From the NCBI GenBank assembly GCA_028824125.1, contig JAPPES010000156.1:1-39444 (forward strand): DNA of 39,444 bases. The letters run 5' to 3'. How positions within the stretch are numbered: the first letter of the stretch is position 1; each line of letters opens with the position of its first letter. The notes under the pieces were generated by a model. The model saw only the letters and a program-made list of their open reading frames with translations, was not told the DNA's origin and searched no databases. The stretch comes from Candidatus Poribacteria bacterium (GTDB lineage: Bacteria; Poribacteria; WGA-4E; WGA-3G). Shown in pieces: positions 33,235 to 39,444 of this stretch. The translations under genes were made by a program, and so were the position numbers.

Positions 33235-33345
33235 TACCATTTCTCAAAATAACCTCTCTTAAAGAAATAGCCTGTTCGTAGTCGCGCAATTCATTGCGCC
33301 TCTTACATTTCATTTCAAAAAAGAAAATAATTTATAGAATTGGTA
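33235..33345. mobile_element. MITE with TACCATTTCT ends, 111 bp
   Basis: Nearly identical to 26047-26157, with the GCGCAAT-TC-ATTGCGC hairpin after GTAG (33278-33281). It is separated from the preceding element by only TAA and followed by TTA (33346-33348). Confidence 0.85.
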
Positions 33346-33364
33346 TTAGATACAGTTTCCAAGA

Positions 33365-33412
33365 TATTAAAAAATGCCCATAGACTCAAACTATTTTCAA
33401 GACTACGGGCAT
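33365..33412 (-). terminator. Rho-independent terminator of the nfeD-floA operon
   Basis: On the minus strand: stem AUGCCCGUAG (33412-33403) pairs with CUAUGGGCAU (33383-33374) over 10 bp with one G-U, followed by a T-rich run (TTTTTTAATA, 33373 downward). It starts 15 nt after the stop of the last gene in the run. Confidence 0.9.
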
Positions 33413-33427
33413 GAGCAGAGTTAGCTA

Positions 33428-33877
33428 TTACAGTCTACGGCGCAACCCTTTAGGTCTACCAAGGATTTCAGCAAGAATGATACCTTGCCGAAACGTCTCG
33501 GGGGACAGATCAATCAGAGAGGTTACAGGTAATGGTTTCGTTGGTAGCGGCGTCCGAGAATCCATTGGAACCGGTGGCGGTTCTATTGGCTTTCTCTCAA
33601 GTTTTGGTTCAGCTTGCTTCGCTCCCATTGGCATATCTGCCTCTCCGTTTTTTACAGTTTCCTGCGCTGATCCTGTTTCAAGAGGGAATCTTTGATAATC
33701 CTCCACAAAGGGTGGTAAAGCACTTTCATTTTTAACAGATGCGTTAACCTGATTATTTGCTTCTGATTTTTTCTGCACCAACTCCTTCGCCGCTCTATTA
33801 CTTGAGATGATAACATAAATTACGAAAATCATAATTGCCAGCGGCCCAATAATCCTTGACCATACAATATAATCCAT
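33428..33877 (-). CDS. Single-pass membrane protein with a conserved C-terminal tail, paralogue 1
   Basis: 149 residues, unknown family. One N-terminal membrane helix (IIGPLAIMIFVIYVII), then a low-complexity Glu/Pro-rich linker, and a conserved end SLIDLSPETFRQGIILAEIL followed by GRPKGLRRRL. The neighbour upstream has the same plan and tail (SLIDPSPETFRQGIILAEIL), so the two arose by tandem duplication. The strong conservation of the tail against the free-running linker suggests the tail docks to a partner, plausibly the flotillins encoded by the same operon. It is last gene before the terminator. Confidence 0.75.
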   Translation of the reverse strand: MDYIVWSRIIGPLAIMIFVIYVIISSNRAAKELVQKKSEANNQVNASVKNESALPPFVEDYQRFPLETGSAQETVKNGEADMPMGAKQAEPKLERKPIEPPPVPMDSRTPLPTKPLPVTSLIDLSPETFRQGIILAEILGRPKGLRRRL

Positions 33878-33977
33878 GATGCAGTTCCCGTAAATTATGA
33901 GTGTCTAAGAAGCGTTTTATGAATCTGGTTACAAAAAATCAATTCTCCTTCAAGACTAAGTTGAGACGGAAGTATAT

Positions 33978-34445
33978 TTACCGCCTCCTATTTTGAAGTG
34001 TTTTTGGGCGGCCAAGGATTTCAGCAAGAATGATACCTTGCCGAAACGTCTCGGGTGACGGATCAATCAGAGAGGTTATAGGCACCGGTTTCGTTGGCAG
34101 CGGCGTGGGAGAATCCACTGGAACCGGTGGCGGTTCAATAGATTCCTTTTCAGGTGTTGGCTCTTGAACCGTTTCCGGTTCAGGTTGCTCAGCTACCGCC
34201 TGGTTACTCTCTACAGTTTCCTCTGCCAATTCTGCTTCACCTGTGGAAACCCCTTCAAAATTTTCCATAAAAGGTGGAAAAACAGCTTCGCTTTCGGGAA
34301 CCGTATCAACCTGGGTCATGTTTTCAGTAGAACTTTGGTTGTTTCCAGCCGGGCGTTGGTCAGTTTTTCTACGGCGCGTACTTCCAAATATCATAACAAG
34401 AAGAAAGACGATTATAGGTATTAGAGCCTCAAGATTAAAATCCAT
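33978..34445 (-). CDS. Single-pass membrane protein with a conserved C-terminal tail, paralogue 2
   Basis: 155 residues. N-terminal helix LIPIIVFLLVMIFG, then basic TRRRK, an acidic/Pro-rich linker (PEPETVQEPTPEKESIEPPP), and the tail shared with the downstream paralogue ending in GRPKTLQNRRR. About 25 identical or near-identical residues at the C terminus contrast with a diverged linker. AAAAGGAGG precedes the ATG; the gene begins 18 nt after the second floA. The function is unknown; the context says membrane-domain organisation together with FloA and NfeD. Confidence 0.78.
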   Translation of the reverse strand: MDFNLEALIPIIVFLLVMIFGSTRRRKTDQRPAGNNQSSTENMTQVDTVPESEAVFPPFMENFEGVSTGEAELAEETVESNQAVAEQPEPETVQEPTPEKESIEPPPVPVDSPTPLPTKPVPITSLIDPSPETFRQGIILAEILGRPKTLQNRRR

Positions 34446-34463
34446 TTGTCCTCCTTTTAATCT

Positions 34464-35489
34464 TTAAGATAGTCCGAGAGAGTGTGTAGACCGGGTTGTA
34501 TCTCCTTCTTTTGGTCCACCCGGTGAGGCGATAGACTGGCGCATTTCAGTATCCGCGAGGATATTACGAAGTGTGTAATAATCCATTACACTCATCCTGG
34601 TTGAATTAAATGCGTCTGAGATAGAGAGTGGAATTTCCGCTTCTGCCTCAATCAATTTAACCGTCATCTCCTCAACAAGTGCCTTATTTTCTTCCTCTTC
34701 CGCTTCAGCACGTGCACGTTGTTCTTCCGCTTTTGCGCGTGCTATCTTCAGTTCAGCTTGTGCCTGATCCGTCTGCAATTTTGCACCTACGTTCTCACCA
34801 ACATTAATATCAGCGATATCAATAGACAAAATTTCAAAAGCGGTTCCAGCCTCAAGCCCTTTTTCAAGCACTGTTTCAGAGATTCGCACTGGGTTTTCCA
34901 AAACTTGTTTATGGTTCCCGGAAGACCCGATCGTTGTAATAATCCCTTCGCCGACCCTTGCACGTATGGTATCTTCAGTAGCACCACCGACAAGGCGATC
35001 AATATTTGCCCTAACGGTGACACGTGCCTTCACGATGAGTTGGATTCCGTCACGTGCGACAGCGGTAATACCGTTGGCTGGATCCTCTTGGCTTGGAATA
35101 TCAATAATTTCCGGCGTAACACTCACCTGTACAGCTTGTAAAACATCCCTACCCGCTAAATCAATAGCGGCGGCTTGTGCAAAATCGAGGTCAATGTTCG
35201 CTTTATCTGCTGCAATAAGCGCAGCAACTACACTCGCTACACGACCTCCAGCAAGGAAATGCGCCTCAAGGTCATCAAGTGAAAGACTTAATCCTGCCTT
35301 TGTTGCATTGATCTGAGGTTCAACAATTTGGTTGGGTGGTACACGGCGTAAACGCATCGCTACGAGGTCAAAAATACCGACTTTCACACCGGCTGCAATC
35401 GCGGTAATCCACAATCCGAGTGGCACCAACCACCCGATAACAATTAAAAATAGCAGAATACAAACAGCAATAATTGCAACAATAACCAT
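34464..35489 (-). CDS. floA: Flotillin-like protein FloA, second tandem copy
   Basis: 341 residues, the usual FloA (YqfA) length. FloA forms oligomers in functional membrane microdomains and affects membrane fluidity and protease/secretion clusters. It has an N-terminal membrane hairpin ([23 protein letters not shown]), then the FloA core [91 protein letters not shown] and [13 protein letters not shown], ending in an Ala/Glu-rich coiled coil and a [18 protein letters not shown] tail. Its ATG lies 1 nt after the stop of the first copy, with AAGGAG inside that gene, so translation is coupled. It keeps the full C terminus that the first copy lacks. Confidence 0.94.
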   Translation of the reverse strand: MVIVAIIAVCILLFLIVIGWLVPLGLWITAIAAGVKVGIFDLVAMRLRRVPPNQIVEPQINATKAGLSLSLDDLEAHFLAGGRVASVVAALIAADKANIDLDFAQAAAIDLAGRDVLQAVQVSVTPEIIDIPSQEDPANGITAVARDGIQLIVKARVTVRANIDRLVGGATEDTIRARVGEGIITTIGSSGNHKQVLENPVRISETVLEKGLEAGTAFEILSIDIADINVGENVGAKLQTDQAQAELKIARAKAEEQRARAEAEEEENKALVEEMTVKLIEAEAEIPLSISDAFNSTRMSVMDYYTLRNILADTEMRQSIASPGGPKEGDTTRSTHSLGLS

Positions 35490-35490
35490 T

Positions 35491-36414
35491 TTATTCTCCT
35501 TCTCTCTGAGGTGTAATATCTAAATTTCCTTCACGAAATGCTCCCGCAAGTGCACGCGGGACGGTGGCTTCTGCTTCAACAACTTGCGCGCGCTTTTCTT
35601 GAACACCTGCAGTCATCTCCTGCTTCCTTGCGACTGCAAGTGCGCGGCGTTCTTCTGCCTTCGCCTGTGCAACAACGAGGTCAGCTTCTGCCTGTTCGGC
35701 TTGAAGTTCTGCACCGATATTTTTTCCGACATTCACGTCTGCAATATCAATCGATAGAATTTCAAAAGCGGTACCTGCATCAAGACCTCTATCAAGCACC
35801 GTTTTAGAGATGATGTCTGGATTCTCAAGAACATCCTCGTAGGTTTCAGAAGCACCGATTGCACTAATGATTCCTTCACCAACCCGTGCGATGATGGTTT
35901 CTTCACCAGCACCACCGACAAGGCGATTGATAAAAGTTCGCACGGTGATTCTTACCGTAGCAATCAGTTCAACACCATCAAGCGCGAGTGCGCTGATCCT
36001 TGGCGTGGTTATAACACGCGGGTTAACGCTGATTTGAACTGCCTCAAACACATCCCTACCTGCCAAATCAATAGCGGCGGCTTGCGAGAAATCAAGATTA
36101 ATGTTTCTCGCTTTATCTGCGGCAATTAAGGCACTAACTACATTAAGTACATTACCTCCTGCGAGATAGTGTGCCTCTAAGTCAGACGTTGCCACCGTCA
36201 ACCCAGCTTTGTGGCTACTGATAAGTGCCCTGACAATAACATTCGGATTGACTCGTCTCAGTCGCATTCCGATAAGTTCAGATATGCGAAGCGGGGCACC
36301 AGCTGCAACTGCAGCAATCCAGAGCCCAACCGGGACGAACCAAAAGAACATAAAGATAACTATAAGGACAACAACTGCGACTACCGGAACCCATGCAAAT
36401 TCTCCCATATCCAA
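35491..36414 (-). CDS. floA: Flotillin-like protein FloA, first tandem copy
   Basis: 307 residues with the same core as the downstream copy: a double hydrophobic N terminus ([29 protein letters not shown]), [92 protein letters not shown] and [13 protein letters not shown], then a coiled coil. It ends soon after the coiled coil ([17 protein letters not shown]) and lacks the terminal YYTLRNI segment. Two different subunits side by side suggest hetero-oligomers. A run of AAAAAGGAGA lies before the ATG. It follows the short NfeD gene by 57 nt. Confidence 0.93.
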   Translation of the reverse strand: MDMGEFAWVPVVAVVVLIVIFMFFWFVPVGLWIAAVAAGAPLRISELIGMRLRRVNPNVIVRALISSHKAGLTVATSDLEAHYLAGGNVLNVVSALIAADKARNINLDFSQAAAIDLAGRDVFEAVQISVNPRVITTPRISALALDGVELIATVRITVRTFINRLVGGAGEETIIARVGEGIISAIGASETYEDVLENPDIISKTVLDRGLDAGTAFEILSIDIADVNVGKNIGAELQAEQAEADLVVAQAKAEERRALAVARKQEMTAGVQEKRAQVVEAEATVPRALAGAFREGNLDITPQREGE

Positions 36415-36471
36415 TCTCCTTTTTTAGTCTAAGGTTCATTATTTTAAATAATAACACTGTCAATTAACTGT

Positions 36472-36954
36472 TTACAAACTACGGACAATAACACGACTTC
36501 CTTCAACTTGAATTACTTCAATTTCTGTTTCCGGCTCTACAAATTCTCCCTGCGTAACAATATCAACACGTTGACCATTGATGAGCGCAACCCCCGCAGG
36601 ACGAAGCGGCGTTACCGCTTTCCCAGATTTTCCTACAAGTGCAGTTAATTCTTGAGGTGCAGCTTGAAAACCTTCCTCACTTTTTTGCGCGGTATTAAGG
36701 ATAAAGGTTTTACCGAGAGGTGATTCACGGATAATTGATAGACTGAAAATCGCTATCGGTATCACGAAAATTAGGGCAACACTTGCATAGATGAGAGCAG
36801 TCTTCATACTCGATTCTATCCAAATCATACCGATTCCGACACAGAATAGAATTATCCCTGGCACACCGGCTGCACCAAATCCTGGTAGAATCAAAATCTC
36901 AACAAACACTAATAGAATTCCGAGGGCAATAAGAATTGTTGGCACCCATAACAT
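36472..36954 (-). CDS. Short NfeD-family membrane protein
   Basis: About 160 residues: three to four membrane helices (IALGILLVFVEILILPGFGAAGVPGIILFCVGIGMIWI; ALIYASVALIFVIPIAIFSLSII), then a cytosolic OB-fold (ALVGKSGKAVTPLRPAGVALINGQRVDIVTQGEFVEPETEIEVIQVEGSRVIV). This is the protease-less NfeD type (NfeD1b), usually next to a flotillin. The ATG at 36954 with GGAGG 9 nt upstream is chosen over a TTG at 36969. It follows the long NfeD gene by 36 nt and shares its TPLRPAG OB signature. Confidence 0.92.
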   Translation of the reverse strand: MLWVPTILIALGILLVFVEILILPGFGAAGVPGIILFCVGIGMIWIESSMKTALIYASVALIFVIPIAIFSLSIIRESPLGKTFILNTAQKSEEGFQAAPQELTALVGKSGKAVTPLRPAGVALINGQRVDIVTQGEFVEPETEIEVIQVEGSRVIVRSL

Positions 36955-36990
36955 GAATATTTCCTCCAAACATTTTGATGTTAAAAAGCG

Positions 36991-38535
36991 TTACTCCTCC
37001 AGAGCTTCAACCGAAATTTTCGATCCTTCAACTTCCAAAACTTTAACTCTTGTATTTTGGGCAATGAAGTCACCAACTGTGACAACATCCAACCGTTTGT
37101 TATCAATTCTGGCTGTCCCAGCTGGACGTAAAGGAGTTAACGCAACCCCAGTTTTACCGATAAAACTCTGAAAATCTTGCGCACCGGCAGAATGGTAACC
37201 TTGATCCGTACTCATTACTGTAGACAGCGCGAATCGTTGAAATGGAGCCGATTTAGGAAGAAAGATTGTAGCAACAATTGCCAACACGGAAGTAAGAATA
37301 ATTGAAACGGATAACCACAAAAGCGCAGTGTTGACATCATCAGTATTTTGAAAAAATATGTAAAAAACACTTACCAACATCAAAATTAGTCCGAGAATCC
37401 CAGCGACTCCAAAACCTGGGATTACAAAAACCTCTAATATAATTAATGCCAATCCGACTATAAAGAGTAATCCAAGAATCCCCGCATTTGGCACTTCGTT
37501 CAGCATGTGTCCACCGAAAAAGAGACCGATAAAAAGCAGACCAAGAAAGCCAGGAATACCGAAACCTGGAGTCCGTATCTCAACGAGTAGACCGAGCCCT
37601 CCTAACGAGAGCAACAACGCACTAATGTAAGGACTTGTAAGAAAAAAGACTGTGCGATCTGCAAGCGTCACCACAAATTTTTCAACTTTTGCGTTTGCCA
37701 ACGATTTTATAAAAGTAACTCGGTTAGCACCAAGTTCCTTCTGTTTGTCTAAAGCGTTGTTCTGAGTCAATGCCGCTATTACAGAATCTTTATTGTCAGG
37801 TCTATAATCTTGGTCAATTTCAACGATTCGATATTGGGCAAGCAATTCCGATAAGTTTTCTGCTTGTGTATCCACAAAACCGTATTCAAGAGCTTGGCGA
37901 GTGGTTAAGTTAAGTAGTTCTCCTGTTCCGCAGAGAACCTGCATCTGTGTGCCAGCCTCTTGTTCACTATAGTACTCTTCAGGTCGCAACTTAATTATAT
38001 CACCATTTTCTAAGCGCACAAGGAAAAGTCTCTTGTCCACCATCGCCTCGGCAATGTCTGGATTTCTATCTTGGCGTTCTGCTGTGGAGCGAATTGTTCC
38101 TCGAATATATGCAATGATCTTCTCCCCTACTTCTTCACTTCCTTGTGAGTCTATAGGAGCTGAATCGCCAATAGTTGCACCTGATGTCATCACAATCTGA
38201 TCGCATGCAGCGGAAATCATGGCACCAGCAGAGATAGCTTGTCGGTTGACGAAGGCTATAGTTGGAATTTGAGTTTCTTGGATCGATCTGATAATTTTTA
38301 CAGCAGAATCAACTTTACCGCCTGGCGTATCCACATCAAAAATTATAGCATCTGCATTCGCTTGTTCTGCCTTTTGTACCCCTTTTTTGATGTAAGTACT
38401 TACGCCTCCACCAATTTCGGTGCGGATGTCTATAACGTAAACTAATGCAGTGTCCTCGGCGGACAGTCCACTTATCATGAAGAGGCACCCGATTAAGAAA
38501 AGCGAACAATATAGCAAATTTTTTTGGCTTTTCAT
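36991..38535 (-). CDS. nfeD: NfeD, membrane-bound ClpP-class serine protease
   Basis: About 514 residues. Signal peptide (KNLLYCSLFLIGCLFMISGLSAED), ClpP-like protease domain with ADAIIFDVDTPGG, the catalytic Ser in FVNRQAISAGAMIS and GATIGDSAPID, then four to five membrane helices (LLLSLGGLGLLVEI, PGFGIPGFLGLLFIGLFF, ILGLLFIVGLALIILEVF, VAGILGLILMLVSVF) and a C-terminal OB-fold with TPLRPAGTARIDNKRLDVV. In the family it works with flotillin/stomatin proteins and cleaves membrane-linked substrates. The ATG at 38535 with AGGAAG is used; a longer frame to 38568 adds nothing recognisable. It is first gene of the nfeD-nfeD-floA-floA operon. Confidence 0.93.
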   Translation of the reverse strand: MKSQKNLLYCSLFLIGCLFMISGLSAEDTALVYVIDIRTEIGGGVSTYIKKGVQKAEQANADAIIFDVDTPGGKVDSAVKIIRSIQETQIPTIAFVNRQAISAGAMISAACDQIVMTSGATIGDSAPIDSQGSEEVGEKIIAYIRGTIRSTAERQDRNPDIAEAMVDKRLFLVRLENGDIIKLRPEEYYSEQEAGTQMQVLCGTGELLNLTTRQALEYGFVDTQAENLSELLAQYRIVEIDQDYRPDNKDSVIAALTQNNALDKQKELGANRVTFIKSLANAKVEKFVVTLADRTVFFLTSPYISALLLSLGGLGLLVEIRTPGFGIPGFLGLLFIGLFFGGHMLNEVPNAGILGLLFIVGLALIILEVFVIPGFGVAGILGLILMLVSVFYIFFQNTDDVNTALLWLSVSIILTSVLAIVATIFLPKSAPFQRFALSTVMSTDQGYHSAGAQDFQSFIGKTGVALTPLRPAGTARIDNKRLDVVTVGDFIAQNTRVKVLEVEGSKISVEALEE

Positions 38536-38648
38536 CTTCCTGTCACTCCCGATTAATATGAATTGCACCTCAATATTTTCTGATTAGTGGATAACGAACT
38601 TTGCTATTAGTATACCTTAAAAGTAATTAGCGTGTCAAGAAATGTGTT

Positions 38649-39212
38649 TTATAATGCTGAAAATTCCTCCTTAATCCATGCATGCAGGATATGGTTTAAA
38701 ATAAGGTGGACATCTTCAACAGGGCCGTATTGGTCACTGTCAACAACAACGTTGACATCACAAATTGTAGATAATTTCCCGCCGCCAAACCCGCTCCATC
38801 CGATGGTTTTGCACCCGATGTCCGCAGCGTGCTGCATAGCACGGATTACGTTTTCCGAATTACCGCTTGCACTGATACCTATCACAACATCTTCTGGATC
38901 TACAAGATTTTTGAGTTGTTCAACGAAAACATCCTCGTAAGAGACATCATTAGACCATGCTGTCATTGTGGCAACGTTATCTGTTAAACTGATAACGCGG
39001 AACCGAGGTTTACCAGCAATGCTTGTGCCTTTGCCTAAATCACATGCAAGGTGGGATGCAGTAGAAGCACTCCCACCATTACCAATAACGAAAATCTGTT
39101 TGTCAGCATGATAGGCATCCATGATCACATCTATGGATTGACGCACATCTTCGAGTTTTAACCGTTCTAATACGTCTTGTAAATGTGAAATATATTTTTT
39201 AATTCGCTCCAC
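38649..39212 (-). CDS. SIS-domain phosphosugar isomerase, GmhA-like
   Basis: 187 residues with the sugar-isomerase (SIS) fold: FVIGNGGSASTASHLACDLGKG, SWSNDVSYEDVFVEQL-type segment, VIGISASGNSENVIRA and the C-terminal EDVHLILNHILHAW helix. Length and order match phosphoheptose isomerase GmhA, which starts heptose synthesis for lipopolysaccharide. The zinc/active-site set is not fully kept: the His in ASH is present, but the Glu four residues later is Asp, and the Gln of the QE-H motif is Glu. It may act on another ketose phosphate. Translation starts at GTG (39212) with GGAG 8 nt before it. Confidence 0.8.
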   Translation of the reverse strand: MERIKKYISHLQDVLERLKLEDVRQSIDVIMDAYHADKQIFVIGNGGSASTASHLACDLGKGTSIAGKPRFRVISLTDNVATMTAWSNDVSYEDVFVEQLKNLVDPEDVVIGISASGNSENVIRAMQHAADIGCKTIGWSGFGGGKLSTICDVNVVVDSDQYGPVEDVHLILNHILHAWIKEEFSAL

Positions 39213-39240
39213 TTTGTTTTCTCCAACTTAAATAACCCAA

Positions 39241-39302
39241 TTTGTAGCGCAAACTGTCAGTTTGCGGGCTAATACGCACAATCTAACAGATTATGCTACA
39301 AA
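39241..39302. repeat. BIME-like pair of GTAG hairpins
   Basis: Hairpin 1 on the plus strand, GTAG-CGCAAACT-GTC-AGTTTGCG (39244-39266); a 9-nt spacer; hairpin 2 on the minus strand, GTAG-CATAATCT-GTT-AGATTGTG (39299-39276). A second copy starts at 39391. Confidence 0.8.
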
Positions 39303-39323
39303 ATGACAACTTAGGGTACTTTC

Positions 39324-39335
39324 AGGACTTACGCA
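39324..39335 (+). repeat. Solo AGGACTTACGCA end
   Basis: It matches the terminal sequence of the small element at 22220-22337. No partner end is seen in the remaining window. A weak call based on 12 nt. Confidence 0.35.
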
Positions 39336-39390
39336 GTTTCTCTTAAAGTCCTGGTACTTTAATGAAAAATATGCTGATAATTAGCCAATA

Positions 39391-39444
39391 TTTGTAGCGC
39401 AAACTGTCAGTTTGCGGGCTAATACGCACAATCTAACAGATTAT
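39391..39444. repeat. Second copy of the BIME-like repeat, cut by the window edge
   Basis: Identical over 54 nt to 39241-39294, in direct orientation 150 nt downstream, running to the window edge. Confidence 0.85.

Noticed and set aside
1..39444. CRISPR array, tRNA or rRNA genes
   Set aside because: I found no regularly spaced direct repeats and no T-arm/acceptor pattern or rRNA-like sequence. The repeats present are hairpins and MITEs at irregular intervals.

Overview
The window looks like a chromosomal segment of an uncultured, moderately AT-rich Gram-negative-type bacterium. The gene mix (MlrC-type M81 peptidase, LarA/DUF2088 protein, several xylose-isomerase-like epimerases, Rpn-like nucleases, many small inverted-repeat elements) reminds me of Candidatus Poribacteria. 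That placement is inference from gene content; there is no rRNA or marker phylogeny here. I see no tRNA, rRNA or CRISPR array.

Layout. 1-3.5 kb (minus strand): pyrE; a selD whose true start lies upstream of an in-frame TGA that aligns with the catalytic Cys/Sec position; a TIM-barrel isomerase; and a stand-alone (p)ppGpp-hydrolase-like HD protein. 3.9-7.4 kb: an MlrC-like peptidase, then an ATPase gene cut short next to a 1.4 kb IS4-type insertion sequence whose transposase carries an internal stop. 7.6-8.4 kb: a two-gene Fe-S assembly operon (a cysteine-poor IscU-like protein and an A-type carrier). 8.5-11.9 kb (plus strand): an accessory, defence-like cluster of a ParB-like protein, a GIY-YIG nuclease, an EcoRI-family adenine methyltransferase, and a translationally coupled DUF262-HNH protein. 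11.9-17.6 kb: a second isomerase and sbcDC. 17.7-20.2 kb (plus): a secreted ConA-like protein, a LarA-like protein and an orphan HicB. 20.3-26.0 kb (minus): HAD hydrolase, Rpn fragment, queC, a jelly-roll protein with an MFS transporter, and a NuoE-NuoF fusion. 26.6-28.1 kb (plus): a T5orf172/GIY-YIG-XRE fusion and a small membrane protein. 28.2-33.1 kb (minus): cell-wall amidase lipoprotein, dipeptide epimerase, Rpn-like nuclease and SDR, an operon that fits peptidoglycan turnover. 33.4-38.5 kb (minus): a membrane-organisation operon of NfeD, short NfeD, two tandem FloA flotillins and two paralogous single-pass proteins, closed by a clear terminator. 38.6-39.2 kb: a GmhA-like SIS protein.

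Two families of small repeats run through the intergenic gaps. One is a MITE family of about 111 bp with TACCA ends and 3-bp TAA/TTA target duplications. The other is a set of REP-like hairpins that share a GTAG prefix and a pyrimidine-rich loop but have quite different stems; several sit inside the MITEs. The most notable single observation is the selenocysteine-containing SelD with a candidate bacterial SECIS hairpin directly after the UGA. The most system-like unit is the methyltransferase/DUF262-HNH pair with its two upstream nuclease-like genes, which share an operator-like palindrome.
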